Shown: positions 1 to 7,136, numbered from the stretch's first letter. The stretch: DNA of 8,492 nt from Bacillota bacterium (GCA_023391005.1 JAEWBS010000086.1:1-8492), one strand, 5' to 3'. Numbers and translations: made by a program. The notes: generated by a model not told the origin, from the sequence alone.

Positions 1-29
1 TATGATTAGTCGAGAAACACAAAAACGGC

Positions 30-58
30 TTGCAAAGTTCAGAACTATTTGCCATAAT
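30..58 (+). promoter_or_regulatory. Candidate sigma-A promoter for glmU-prs
   Basis: A -35-like TTGCAA (30-35, 4 of 6 to consensus) is followed after 17 bases by CATAAT (53-58, 5 of 6). A TG dinucleotide at 50-51 gives an extended -10 element. Transcription would start near base 65, leaving a short leader before the Shine-Dalgarno at 79-84. A perfect TATAAT also sits at 58-63, but no -35 lies at the right distance from it. This is read by eye; no start site is known. Confidence 0.55.
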
Positions 59-89
59 ATAATAGCATTATTGCGTTTGGAGGACCAAA

Positions 90-1469
90 ATGACTTCTGC
101 CGTAATTCTCGCCGCCGGAGACGGCAAACGCATGAAATCTTCAAAACAGAAGGTCTGCTGCGAGGTGTTGTTTAAGCCCATGCTGTCATGGGTCCTCGAC
201 GCCTGCCGTGAGGCCGACATTCAAAACGGTGACACCTGCGTTGTTGTTTCAGATGCCCCGCGCGGCGTTGCCGAGCTGTTGCCCGCAGGGGTTTGTTCCG
301 CCGTTCAGGCTGAGCGCCGGGGCACCGGCCATGCCGTGCTCTGCGCAATGGATTTTCTTAGAGATGCTGCTGCCCGGGGCGTTTCAGACGTCGCGGTGCT
401 ATGCGGTGACGCGCCGTTTGTCGATGCGGATACGCTGACTTCGGCGTTCTCTTTTCACAAAGCGCAGCAAAACGACATTACCGTGCTAACCGCCGTGCTT
501 CCCGACCCGGGGCGGTACGGGCGCATTGTGCGGGAGCAGGGCCGCTTTACGCGCATTACCGAGGCGGCTGACGCCAATCAGGCTGAGCTTGCAATCCACG
601 AGATTAACTCGGGTGCTTATTGGTTTTCCATTTCTTATTTGATATCCTTCCTGCCACTGCTGGGGTCCCAAAACGCGCAGGGCGAGTATTATCTGACCGA
701 TCTGGTCGGGCTCGCCACATCATCGGGACGCCGTGCAGGGGCATTTGTTTGTCAGAACCCCGATATTGCGCTGGGCGCAAACGACCGCCGCGCGTTGGCA
801 CAGCTCAACCGCGTCGCGCGGGACACGGTACTGGAGCGCCACTATGACAGCGGCGTGGATATTCCGATTGCCGACGGCGTCATTATCGGGCCGGACGTTA
901 CGATTGGGCAGGACACCACGATTCTGCCCGGGACCATTCTGTGCGGGAATACCGTCATTGGCGAGGGTTGCGTCATCGGCCCGAACACCCGCATCATCGA
1001 CTGCGAGGTTGGCGCAGGTTGCGCCATCGATAGCTCACGGCTTGAAAAAAGCCGCGTGGGTGCACAGGTGCGTATCGGCCCGTTTGCACAGCTTCGGCCC
1101 AACTGCGATATCGCCGACGGTGTTAAAATTGGCAATTTCGTCGAGCTTAAAAATTCTACGGCAGGCGAAAAAACCTCTTTTGCGCATCTGACCTACATAG
1201 GGGACAGCGATTTTGGCGCGCACATCAACGTGGGCTGCGGTGTTGTCACCGTCAATTATAACGGCCGCGAAAAGTTTAGAACCGTGGTGGAGGACGACGC
1301 CTTTATTGGCTGCAACGCCAATCTGATCGCCCCGGTTCGAGTTGAAAGGGGCGCTTATATCGCCGCCGCCACGACCGTCACCGCCGACGTGCCGTCCGAC
1401 GCACTCGCCGTAGGGCGGGTTAAACAAACCATCTACCCGGGCCGCGCGGTCTATTACCGTAAAAAATAG
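90..1469 (+). CDS. glmU: Bifunctional UDP-N-acetylglucosamine pyrophosphorylase / glucosamine-1-phosphate N-acetyltransferase GlmU
   Basis: GlmU acetylates glucosamine-1-phosphate with acetyl-CoA and then uridylylates it to UDP-GlcNAc, the cytoplasmic precursor of peptidoglycan and teichoic acids. At 459 aa it has the usual full length. The N-terminal Rossmann-like uridyltransferase domain (about 1-230) shows the nucleotide-binding segment LAAGDGKRM (7-15), QAERRGTGHA (73-82), Mg-binding D107 in LCGDAPF, GRYGRIVR (141-148), NSG (174-176) and NAQGEYYLTD (195-204), with N231 as the likely second Mg ligand. The C-terminal left-handed beta helix (about 250-440) has repeated hexapeptides and the acetyltransferase residues R336, K354, H366, Y369, N380 and K395, matching E. 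coli R333, K351, H363, Y366, N377 and K392 at a constant offset of three. The start is fixed by GGAGGA at 79-84. It is probably co-transcribed with prs, as in Bacillus (gcaD). The signature Pro before K21 is Gln here, and the usual Thr at 13 is Lys. Confidence 0.97.
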   Translation: MTSAVILAAGDGKRMKSSKQKVCCEVLFKPMLSWVLDACREADIQNGDTCVVVSDAPRGVAELLPAGVCSAVQAERRGTGHAVLCAMDFLRDAAARGVSDVAVLCGDAPFVDADTLTSAFSFHKAQQNDITVLTAVLPDPGRYGRIVREQGRFTRITEAADANQAELAIHEINSGAYWFSISYLISFLPLLGSQNAQGEYYLTDLVGLATSSGRRAGAFVCQNPDIALGANDRRALAQLNRVARDTVLERHYDSGVDIPIADGVIIGPDVTIGQDTTILPGTILCGNTVIGEGCVIGPNTRIIDCEVGAGCAIDSSRLEKSRVGAQVRIGPFAQLRPNCDIADGVKIGNFVELKNSTAGEKTSFAHLTYIGDSDFGAHINVGCGVVTVNYNGREKFRTVVEDDAFIGCNANLIAPVRVERGAYIAAATTVTADVPSDALAVGRVKQTIYPGRAVYYRKK

Positions 1470-1508
1470 CCGGCGGGCGACAGGTCTTAAATCTTATTAT
1501 ATTTTCTG

Positions 1509-1533
1509 GGAAATTCGGCACACGGCCGTTTCC
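1509..1533 (+). other. Predicted hairpin in the glmU-prs intergenic region
   Basis: GGAAA (1509-1513) pairs with TTTCC (1529-1533), and the inner CGGC (1516-1519) pairs with GCCG (1525-1528). This gives nine pairs with a two-base TT bulge and a five-base loop. The sequence after it is ATATAAATTT rather than a T run, so it is not a convincing terminator and glmU-prs read-through is likely. It may be a processing or stabilising element in the prs leader, or chance. I see no convincing separate prs promoter in 1470-1575; weak -10-like AT-rich strings occur at 1495-1505 and 1535-1540 without a good -35. Confidence 0.3.
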
Positions 1534-1575
1534 ATATAAATTTAAATTCATGGGGAACATGAGGGAGAGTTTATC

Positions 1576-2538
1576 ATGAACATTCATGGCAAGGACATTA
1601 AAATTTTCAGTTGCAATGCGAACAAGCCGTTCGCCGAGCAGATTGCCCGTTCACTTGGCCTGCCGCTTGGGGATCTGCAGGTGAAAACCTTTTCCGACGG
1701 CGAAATTGCCCTTTCGATCAACGAATCGGTTCGCGGCTCGGACGTTTTTGTGGTGCAGTCCACATGTCAGCCGGTCAACAACAACTTAATGGAGCTGCTT
1801 ATCGCCATCGACGGCTTCAAGCGTGCCTCGGCGGGCCGCATCACCGCCGTTATGCCTTATTTCGGCTACGCCCGTCAGGACCGCAAGGCCAAGGCGAGAG
1901 ATCCGATTTCGGCAAAGCTGGTGGCCGACCTCATCACCACCGCGGGCGCCGACCGGGTACTGACGATGGACCTTCACGCGGCGCAGATTCAAGGCTTTTT
2001 CAATATTCCGGTAGACCACCTGCTCGGGGTTCCGCTGCTCAGCAAGTATTATACTGAAAAGTTTAAGGACATCCCCAATGACCAGCTCGTTGTCGTCTCC
2101 CCCGATCTGGGCTCGGTCACGAGAGCAAGAAAATTTGCCGAGCGTATCGACGCCAGCCTTGCCATTATCGACAAGCGCCGCCCCACCGCGAACGTCTCGG
2201 AGGTCATGAACATTATCGGCGACGTCCGAAATAAGACCTGCGTGATCATCGACGACATGGTCGACACGGCAGGCACCCTTTGCAATGCCGCTAATGCGCT
2301 GGTCACCAAGGGCGGCGCCAAAGAGGTTTATGCGGGTGCGACCCACGGTGTGCTGTCCGGCCCGGCGCTCGACCGCATCGAGGAGAGCGTTCTTAAAGAG
2401 ATGGTGCTGCTTGACACGATTCCGATGCTGCACAACACCGCCTCGGGCAAGCTCAAGGAGCTGACCGTTGCCCCGGTGTTCGCCGAGGCGATCAACCGCA
2501 TCTACTCCGATCGTTCGGTCTCGCCGCTGCTTGCTTAA
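1576..2538 (+). CDS. prs: Ribose-phosphate pyrophosphokinase (PRPP synthetase), class I
   Basis: Prs transfers pyrophosphate from ATP to ribose-5-phosphate to give PRPP, the cytoplasmic precursor of purines, pyrimidines, NAD, histidine and tryptophan. The 320 aa length is typical of the bacterial class I enzyme, which forms hexamers. Visible signatures are FSDGE (39-43), the ATP-contacting RQDRK (100-104) with the following KARDPISAKL, the family signature DLHAAQIQGFF (132-142) with H134, the flexible-loop catalytic region around K200-R202, SPDLGSVTRAR (175-185), and the PRPP-binding loop VIIDDMVDTAGT (223-234). SPDLGSV differs slightly from the Bacillus form SPDHGGV, which I take as lineage variation. 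The ATG at 1576 is preceded by GAGGGAGAG (1561-1569). It follows glmU by 106 bases, the order conserved across Firmicutes, and is closed by the hairpin terminator at 2564-2603. A long antisense open frame over it is a codon-bias shadow. Confidence 0.97.
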   Translation: MNIHGKDIKIFSCNANKPFAEQIARSLGLPLGDLQVKTFSDGEIALSINESVRGSDVFVVQSTCQPVNNNLMELLIAIDGFKRASAGRITAVMPYFGYARQDRKAKARDPISAKLVADLITTAGADRVLTMDLHAAQIQGFFNIPVDHLLGVPLLSKYYTEKFKDIPNDQLVVVSPDLGSVTRARKFAERIDASLAIIDKRRPTANVSEVMNIIGDVRNKTCVIIDDMVDTAGTLCNAANALVTKGGAKEVYAGATHGVLSGPALDRIEESVLKEMVLLDTIPMLHNTASGKLKELTVAPVFAEAINRIYSDRSVSPLLA

Positions 2539-2563
2539 AGCGCGTCCATATCGATTCATCTTA

Positions 2564-2603
2564 CAGCGGGGCTTGTAGTGCAAGTCCCGCTGCATTGTCT
2601 TTT
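2564..2603 (+). terminator. Rho-independent terminator after prs
   Basis: CAGCGGGGCTTG (2564-2575) pairs over all 12 positions, with one G-U, to CAAGTCCCGCTG (2581-2592) around a five-base loop. The T-rich tail is imperfect (cattgtctttt). It lies 25 bases after the prs stop and should end the glmU-prs transcript. The weak T tract makes partial read-through towards pth possible. Confidence 0.8.
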
Positions 2604-2884
2604 GCTTCTACAAAATCTCTCGTTATTTTATGTTATAGTCAAACAGCTTGGAAATAGAAAACGGGTTGGTGGGGGTATTTTGTGTCTCGCAAGGCGACAA
2701 CGCGGCGGGTCGTAAAATGTCGTGGTTAAACTTGTTGTTCAAATACGCAATCCTTAAGTTCAACCGCATACAAGCAAGATGCTGTTATCAATTAAAATGA
2801 TAAACTGCCCCTGCTTGTGGACCACTAAGACAATTCCAATTGACAGGTTGTTTGACTATCAGCTCTAAACGAAAGGACGCTGTC
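2604..2884 (+). other. Gene-poor leader region before pth with two adjacent predicted hairpins
   Basis: This 281-base gap is richer in A+T than the flanking genes and holds no recognisable gene. In its 3' half two stem-loops lie side by side. In the first, bases 2722-2733 (GTGGTTAAACTT) pair with 2756-2767 (AAGTTCAACCGC) with a single A/C mismatch. In the second, TACAAGCA (2769-2776) pairs with TGCTTGTG (2812-2819), enclosing a nested TTATCA (2785-2790) / TGATAA (2798-2803) stem. A small inverted repeat GTGG-A-CCAC (2817-2825) overlaps the end. None is followed by a T run, so they do not look like terminators. A 27-codon reading frame (2717-2800) crosses both hairpins but lacks a good ribosome binding site. 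I recognise no known riboswitch, tRNA, T-box or 6S signature. The most cautious reading is a structured 5' leader of the pth-mfd mRNA. Confidence 0.4.
2631..2639 (+). promoter_or_regulatory. Candidate extended -10 promoter for the pth-mfd unit
   Basis: TGTTATAGT combines the extended TG motif (2631-2632) with TATAGT (2634-2639, 5 of 6 to TATAAT). No good -35 hexamer lies 16-18 bases upstream, which is tolerable for an extended -10 promoter. It sits just after the prs terminator, where a promoter for the next unit is expected. It would give a leader of about 240 bases including the two hairpins at 2722-2819. Confidence 0.35.
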
Positions 2885-3520
2885 ATGGCAGACATATTTG
2901 AACTGTTTAAGCAGATTGGCGCGAATAAGCCCGCGTTGCCTGCGGGCCCGGCGGAATATATTGTTGCCTGCTTGGGCAACCCCGGCCGCCAGTATGAAAA
3001 TACCCGCCACAATGTCGGCTTTATCGCCGCTGATATTATCGCTGAAAAGCGCGGCTTTAAAATGGACCGTTTAAGATTTCAGAGTCTGACCGGCGAATGC
3101 ATGGTGTCGGGCAAAAAAGTCCTGTTCTTAAAGCCTTCGACCTTTATGAACCTATCGGGGCAGGCGGTTGTTGAGGCGATGAATTTCTATAAGGTGCCGA
3201 TTGAGCGGGTCATCATTATTCACGACGATGTGGCGCTCCCACCCGGTCGGCTGCGCGTGCGGCCAACCGGCTCGCACGGCGGGCACAACGGTCTGAGGAA
3301 CATCATCGCCCTCACCGGTAAGGAGAATTTCCCCCGCATCAAAATCGGCGTGGGCGACAAGCCGCACCCCGATTACGATATGGCTGACTGGGTGCTCAGT
3401 GTGCCCGAGGCCGAAGACCGCAAGCTGATCGAACAGGCGATCTTAAAAACAGACGACATTGTTGAGCTGCTGGTGGCAGGCAGGCTCAATGATGCGATGA
3501 ACAGGTATAACGGCGCATGA
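2885..3520 (+). CDS. pth: Peptidyl-tRNA hydrolase (bacterial Pth family)
   Basis: Pth cleaves the ester bond of peptidyl-tRNAs released by stalled ribosomes, recycling tRNA in the cytoplasm. From the ATG at 2885 the product is 211 aa. The fold signatures are all present: CLGNPG with N32, TRHNVGF with catalytic H42, KPSTFMNLSG with N89, HDDVALPPG with D114, and GSHGGHNGLRN with N135. These correspond to E. coli N10, H20, N68, D93 and N114 at an offset of 21-22. That offset reveals about 20 extra N-terminal residues (MADIFELFKQIGANK...) before the first beta strand, absent from the classic enzyme. The ATG is chosen because AAAGGA (2872-2877) lies seven bases upstream. An in-frame TTG at 2840 would add 15 residues but has no ribosome binding site. 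The stop overlaps the mfd start as ATGA. Bacillus ctc, normally between prs and pth, is not here. Confidence 0.95.
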   Translation: MADIFELFKQIGANKPALPAGPAEYIVACLGNPGRQYENTRHNVGFIAADIIAEKRGFKMDRLRFQSLTGECMVSGKKVLFLKPSTFMNLSGQAVVEAMNFYKVPIERVIIIHDDVALPPGRLRVRPTGSHGGHNGLRNIIALTGKENFPRIKIGVGDKPHPDYDMADWVLSVPEAEDRKLIEQAILKTDDIVELLVAGRLNDAMNRYNGA

Positions 3521-6500
3521 AGCTTTCAGGTGTTTTAGCGCGATCGGCACAATTTCAAACACTGATCAAGGGGGTATCCGCCGGGAACACCCCCTTTGGT
3601 TGCGTGGGGCTTTCGCATATTCACAAGGCGCATTTCGTTGCCGGTCTGCGGCAGCATTTTGACGCGCCGGTGCTGCTGATTGCCCCCGACGAACCCTCGG
3701 CGGTGCGACTTTTTGAGGATAGTCGTGCACTGCTGCCAAATGAAACAGTGCTGCACTTCCCGACCAAGGAACTGATGCTGCACCCCGCTGAGGCGATCAG
3801 CCGTGAGTATGAATTTGCCCGGCTCGGCTGCTTAGAGGCGCTGCGCTGCGGCCCCGCGGTGGTCATCGCCTCGGTTGAAGCGGCGCTGCAATATACGATC
3901 AGCCCCGAGGCGCTTCTTACCCGCAGTGCACTGATCAAGGGCAGCTTTGGGGGCGGACTCGACGGATTGGTCGCGCTGCTGTTCGCGGCGGGATATACCC
4001 GCTGCGAGCAGGTCGAGGGGGTGTGTACCTTCGCGGTGCGCGGCGGCATTGTCGATTTCTTCTCGCCCGCGCTGCCCGAGCCGGTGCGGGTGGAGTTTTG
4101 GGGCGACGACATCGACTCGATCTGTTTCTTCTCGCCCGACACGCAGCGGCGCGGTGAGTTCGCCGACGAAATTATGATTACTCCCGCGCGGGAGGCGCTG
4201 CCGCCCGAGGGGGGCCTACTCCCGCTGCTCGAGACGCTGCTCGCCCAGCAAAAAAAGAGCGGTCCTGCCGCCGAGTCGCTGTCTGGCCTGATCGAGTCGG
4301 TGCGTGCCGATGTGGCCCCCGGATCGCTCGACCGTTTTCTGCCGATCTTATACGGCCAGCCTTTTACGCTGTTTGAGCACCTGCCCGAGAACGGGCTGCT
4401 GCTGATCTCCGACCCCGCCGCCTGCCGCGAGGGGTTGACCGCGGCGCTTTGGCAGCTTAACGAGGATGTCGTCTCGCTGCTTGAGCAAGGCGTCTGCTTC
4501 TCGGGTTGCGACCGCTTTTCGGGTGACTTTGACGACCTGCTCTGCGCGGCTGCCGACAAACGCAGCGTTATTTTAGATACCTTTGCCCGCTCGGTGCCGG
4601 ATCTGCGGCTGCGTGGGCTGCTCAATGTTCACGCGCTGGCGCTGGCCCCATGGGGCGGCGAGCTTGAGCATTTGCTCGAGGATCTGCGCCCGTATCTGCA
4701 CAGCGGTTATGCGGTGGCGGTGCTGCTGCCAACCCGGCGCGGGTGCGAGGCGCTGGTACGCGACCTCATCGCCGAGGGGCTGGACGCCGCCTACGCCGAA
4801 AGCCCCACTTTTGCGCCGGGCGTCACGGTCACCGACCTGACCATCTCGGCGGGTTTTGAATACCCGGAGGAGAAGGTTGCCGTCATCAGCCACGCACGCG
4901 CGGCAGCGCCGCCCAGGCGCGTTAAAAAGCGGCGGGCGGCCGACGCGATCCGCTCGCTTTCCGACCTGACCGAGGGGGATTACGTCGTCCACGCCACCCA
5001 CGGCATCGGCGTTTTTTCAGGCATTGTCAAGCGCGAGGTGCTGGGCGTTGTCAAGGATTATATCAAGATTCGCTATCACGGCACCGACACGCTGTTTGTG
5101 CCGGTCACGCAGCTCGATCTGGTCAGCAAATATATCGGCAAGTCGGAGGACGGTGTCGTCCGGCTCTCGCGTCTGGGCTCGCCCGAGTGGCAAAAGACCC
5201 GCGCCCGGGTGCGAGCGGCGGTCGCCGATATGGCCGAGGAGCTAACGGCGCTCTACAAAAAACGCCTTGTCGCATCGGGCTTCGCCTTCTCGGAGGATAC
5301 GGATTGGCAGCGCGATTTTGAGCTGCGCTTCCCCTATGACGAAACCGATGATCAGCTGCGCTGCATCGCCGAGATCAAAGAGGATATGCAGTCTCCCCGC
5401 CCGATGGACCGCCTGCTCTGCGGCGACGTGGGTTTTGGCAAGACCGAGGTGGCGATACGCGCCGCTTTTAAATGCGTCAACGACTCTAAGCAGTGCGCCG
5501 TGCTTGTGCCCACGACCATTCTCGCGTGGCAACACTACCAGACCTTTCAGAAGCGTATGGAGGGCTTCCCAATCCGCATTGAGCTGCTCTCGCGTTTTCG
5601 TTCCCCTAAGCAGCAGGCCGAGGTGATCCGCCAGCTCAAAACCGGCGAGGTCGATATCGTCATCGGCACCCACCGTCTGCTGCAAAAGGATGTGGAATAT
5701 AAAGATCTGGGCCTCTGCGTCATCGACGAGGAGCAGCGCTTTGGCGTCGCGCATAAGGAACGCTTTAAGCAGCTGCGCGAATCGGTGGATGTGCTGACGC
5801 TGTCGGCAACGCCGATTCCCCGTACCCTGTCGATGGCGATGAGCGGCATCCGCGATATGTCGATCATCGAGGAGGCCCCGCAGGACCGCCACCCGGTGCA
5901 GACCTATGTGATGGAGCATGACTGGCTCGTGATCGGCGAAGCGCTCAAACGCGAGCTGCGGCGCGGCGGTCAGGCGTTCTATCTGCACAACCGCACCGAA
6001 TCAATCGACGGCTGCGCGGCCCGTCTGCGCGAGATGCTGCCCGAGGCGCGCATCGCCACCGCACACGGCAAGATGACCGAAGAGCAACTCTCAAAAATCT
6101 GGCAGTCGCTTGTTGACCGCGAGACCGACATTCTTGTCTGCACGACCATCATCGAAACGGGCGTCGACGTGCCCAACTGCAACACGCTGATCATCGAGGA
6201 CGCCGACCGCATGGGCCTATCGCAGCTCTATCAGCTGCGCGGACGGGTCGGGCGTGCGACCCGCCGCGCGTTTGCGTACCTGACCTTCCGCCCGATGAAG
6301 GCGCTGACCGAAATCGCCGCCAAGCGCCTAAACGCTATCAAGGAATTTACGGCGTTCGGCTCAGGCTTTCGCATCGCGATGCGCGACATGGAAATTCGCG
6401 GTGCCGGCAGCGTTCTAGGCGCGCAGCAGCACGGGCATATGGAGGCGGTGGGCTACGAGATGTATCTGCGCCTGCTCTCAGAAGCGGTCGCCGAATCTAA

Positions 6501-6954
6501 GGGCGAGCCGGTGCAAAAAAATGCCGAATGTCAGGTCGATATTCCGGTCGCCGCGCATATCCCCGAGGATTATATCGACAGTCTCTCGCTGCGGCTCGAT
6601 GTTTATAAAAAGATTGCCGCCATTACAAACGAGGCCGAATCGACCGAGGTGCTCGACGAGCTGATCGACCGCTTCGGAGACCCGCCCAAGACGGTAGCCG
6701 GCCTTGTGGATGTGGCGCTCGTGCGCAACCGTGCCGCCGCGCTTGGCATCCGTGAGATCTCTCAGCGCAACGGGCAGATGCTGTTTTATTTTGAACACAT
6801 CAACCCCGAGCTGGCCGCCACCGTCGCCGGGCGCTTAAAGGGCCGCGTGCTGGTCAACGCGGGCGACAAGCCCTATATCGCGGTGCGCATGGCAAACGAA
6901 AGCGATTCGATTAACACCATCCGCGAGACGCTCGACGCTGCAGAGGGGCTGTAG
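3517..6954 (+). CDS. mfd: Transcription-repair coupling factor Mfd
   Basis: Mfd is an ATP-driven DNA translocase that pushes stalled RNA polymerase off DNA and recruits UvrA for nucleotide excision repair. The 1145 aa product has full family length (E. coli 1148) and all modules in order. A UvrB-like N-terminal module (about 1-330) carries VRGGIVDFFSP (174-184) and DTQRR (208-212) and, as usual, no Walker A motif. A linker domain is followed by the CarD-like RNA polymerase interaction domain (about 486-541, starting EGDYVVHATHGIG). The superfamily 2 motor has W597 in DTDWQRDFELRFPY, Walker A GDVGFGKT (636-643), DEEQ (737-740), SATPIPRT (763-770) and motif VI QLYQLRGRVGR (903-913). The translocation motif FGSGFRIAMRDMEIRGAGS begins near 947, and a C-terminal autoinhibitory domain covers about 1000-1145. 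It starts inside the pth stop codon (ATGA, 3517-3520) with only a distant AGG upstream, so translational coupling to pth is likely. No frameshift or missing motif is seen. Confidence 0.97.
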   Translation: MKLSGVLARSAQFQTLIKGVSAGNTPFGCVGLSHIHKAHFVAGLRQHFDAPVLLIAPDEPSAVRLFEDSRALLPNETVLHFPTKELMLHPAEAISREYEFARLGCLEALRCGPAVVIASVEAALQYTISPEALLTRSALIKGSFGGGLDGLVALLFAAGYTRCEQVEGVCTFAVRGGIVDFFSPALPEPVRVEFWGDDIDSICFFSPDTQRRGEFADEIMITPAREALPPEGGLLPLLETLLAQQKKSGPAAESLSGLIESVRADVAPGSLDRFLPILYGQPFTLFEHLPENGLLLISDPAACREGLTAALWQLNEDVVSLLEQGVCFSGCDRFSGDFDDLLCAAADKRSVILDTFARSVPDLRLRGLLNVHALALAPWGGELEHLLEDLRPYLHSGYAVAVLLPTRRGCEALVRDLIAEGLDAAYAESPTFAPGVTVTDLTISAGFEYPEEKVAVISHARAAAPPRRVKKRRAADAIRSLSDLTEGDYVVHATHGIGVFSGIVKREVLGVVKDYIKIRYHGTDTLFVPVTQLDLVSKYIGKSEDGVVRLSRLGSPEWQKTRARVRAAVADMAEELTALYKKRLVASGFAFSEDTDWQRDFELRFPYDETDDQLRCIAEIKEDMQSPRPMDRLLCGDVGFGKTEVAIRAAFKCVNDSKQCAVLVPTTILAWQHYQTFQKRMEGFPIRIELLSRFRSPKQQAEVIRQLKTGEVDIVIGTHRLLQKDVEYKDLGLCVIDEEQRFGVAHKERFKQLRESVDVLTLSATPIPRTLSMAMSGIRDMSIIEEAPQDRHPVQTYVMEHDWLVIGEALKRELRRGGQAFYLHNRTESIDGCAARLREMLPEARIATAHGKMTEEQLSKIWQSLVDRETDILVCTTIIETGVDVPNCNTLIIEDADRMGLSQLYQLRGRVGRATRRAFAYLTFRPMKALTEIAAKRLNAIKEFTAFGSGFRIAMRDMEIRGAGSVLGAQQHGHMEAVGYEMYLRLLSEAVAESKGEPVQKNAECQVDIPVAAHIPEDYIDSLSLRLDVYKKIAAITNEAESTEVLDELIDRFGDPPKTVAGLVDVALVRNRAAALGIREISQRNGQMLFYFEHINPELAATVAGRLKGRVLVNAGDKPYIAVRMANESDSINTIRETLDAAEGL

Positions 6955-7002
6955 CAGTCGTCCGGATGCATGCGCCTTTTTGTGAATCCACCACTTCAAT
7001 TT

Positions 7003-7045
7003 AAAAAAGCTGCACGCGCCAACCGGTCGTGCAGCTTTTTCTTTT
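7003..7045 (+). terminator. Terminator after mfd, probably bidirectional
   Basis: GCTGCACG (7009-7016) pairs with CGTGCAGC (7028-7035) around an 11-base loop. The stem is flanked by AAAAAA (7003-7008) on one side and TTTTTCTTTT (7036-7045) on the other, so the A and T tracts extend the pairing and could terminate transcription on either strand. It lies 48 bases after the mfd stop and separates the pth-mfd unit from the lipoprotein gene. The stretch 6955-7002 shows nothing else. Confidence 0.9.
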
Positions 7046-7073
7046 AGCGCAATATTCAAATTTTTTAATTTAG

Positions 7074-7110
7074 TTGCCAGATCTGGATAATTATAGCGTG
7101 ATAAAAACAC
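7074..7110 (+). promoter_or_regulatory. AT-rich upstream region of the lipoprotein gene with a perfect 10-bp palindrome
   Basis: The spacer between the terminator and the lipoprotein start is very AT-rich. It contains the perfect palindrome CCAGATCTGG (7077-7086), which abuts GATAAT (7086-7091, 5 of 6 to a -10). It also contains TTGCCA (7074-7079, 5 of 6 to a -35) with GATAAA (7100-7105) at a poor 20-base spacing. A promoter here is required by context because the preceding terminator is strong, but I cannot fix its exact position. The palindrome would be well placed as an operator; that is inference. Confidence 0.3.
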
Positions 7111-7136
7111 TATATAAAAAAGAAGGAGCGATCATT

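Noticed and set aside
1786..2595. 269-codon open frame antisense to prs
   Set aside because: It lies opposite a complete, motif-perfect prs, has no recognisable domain, and reflects GC-biased codon use.
2840..2869. Perfect TTGACA (2840-2845) as the -35 of a pth promoter
   Set aside because: The best -10 at 18 bases (TCTAAA, 2864-2869) is weak, and transcription would begin on top of the Shine-Dalgarno, leaving almost no leader.
2840..2884. In-frame TTG start extending Pth by 15 residues
   Set aside because: No ribosome binding site upstream, and the ATG at 2885 has AAAGGA at ideal spacing.
3621..4625. 334-codon open frame antisense to the mfd N-terminal module
   Set aside because: Low-complexity Ser/Arg-rich translation typical of a reverse-strand shadow of a high-GC gene; mfd is intact on the other strand.
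5242..5988. 248-codon open frame antisense to the Mfd motor domain
   Set aside because: His/Arg/Leu-rich shadow frame with no conserved motif, fully inside mfd.
7092..7114. Hairpin TATA-GC-GTG / CACTATA just before the lipoprotein Shine-Dalgarno
   Set aside because: Only seven mostly A-T pairs with a two-base bulge; too weak to claim in such an AT-rich stretch.
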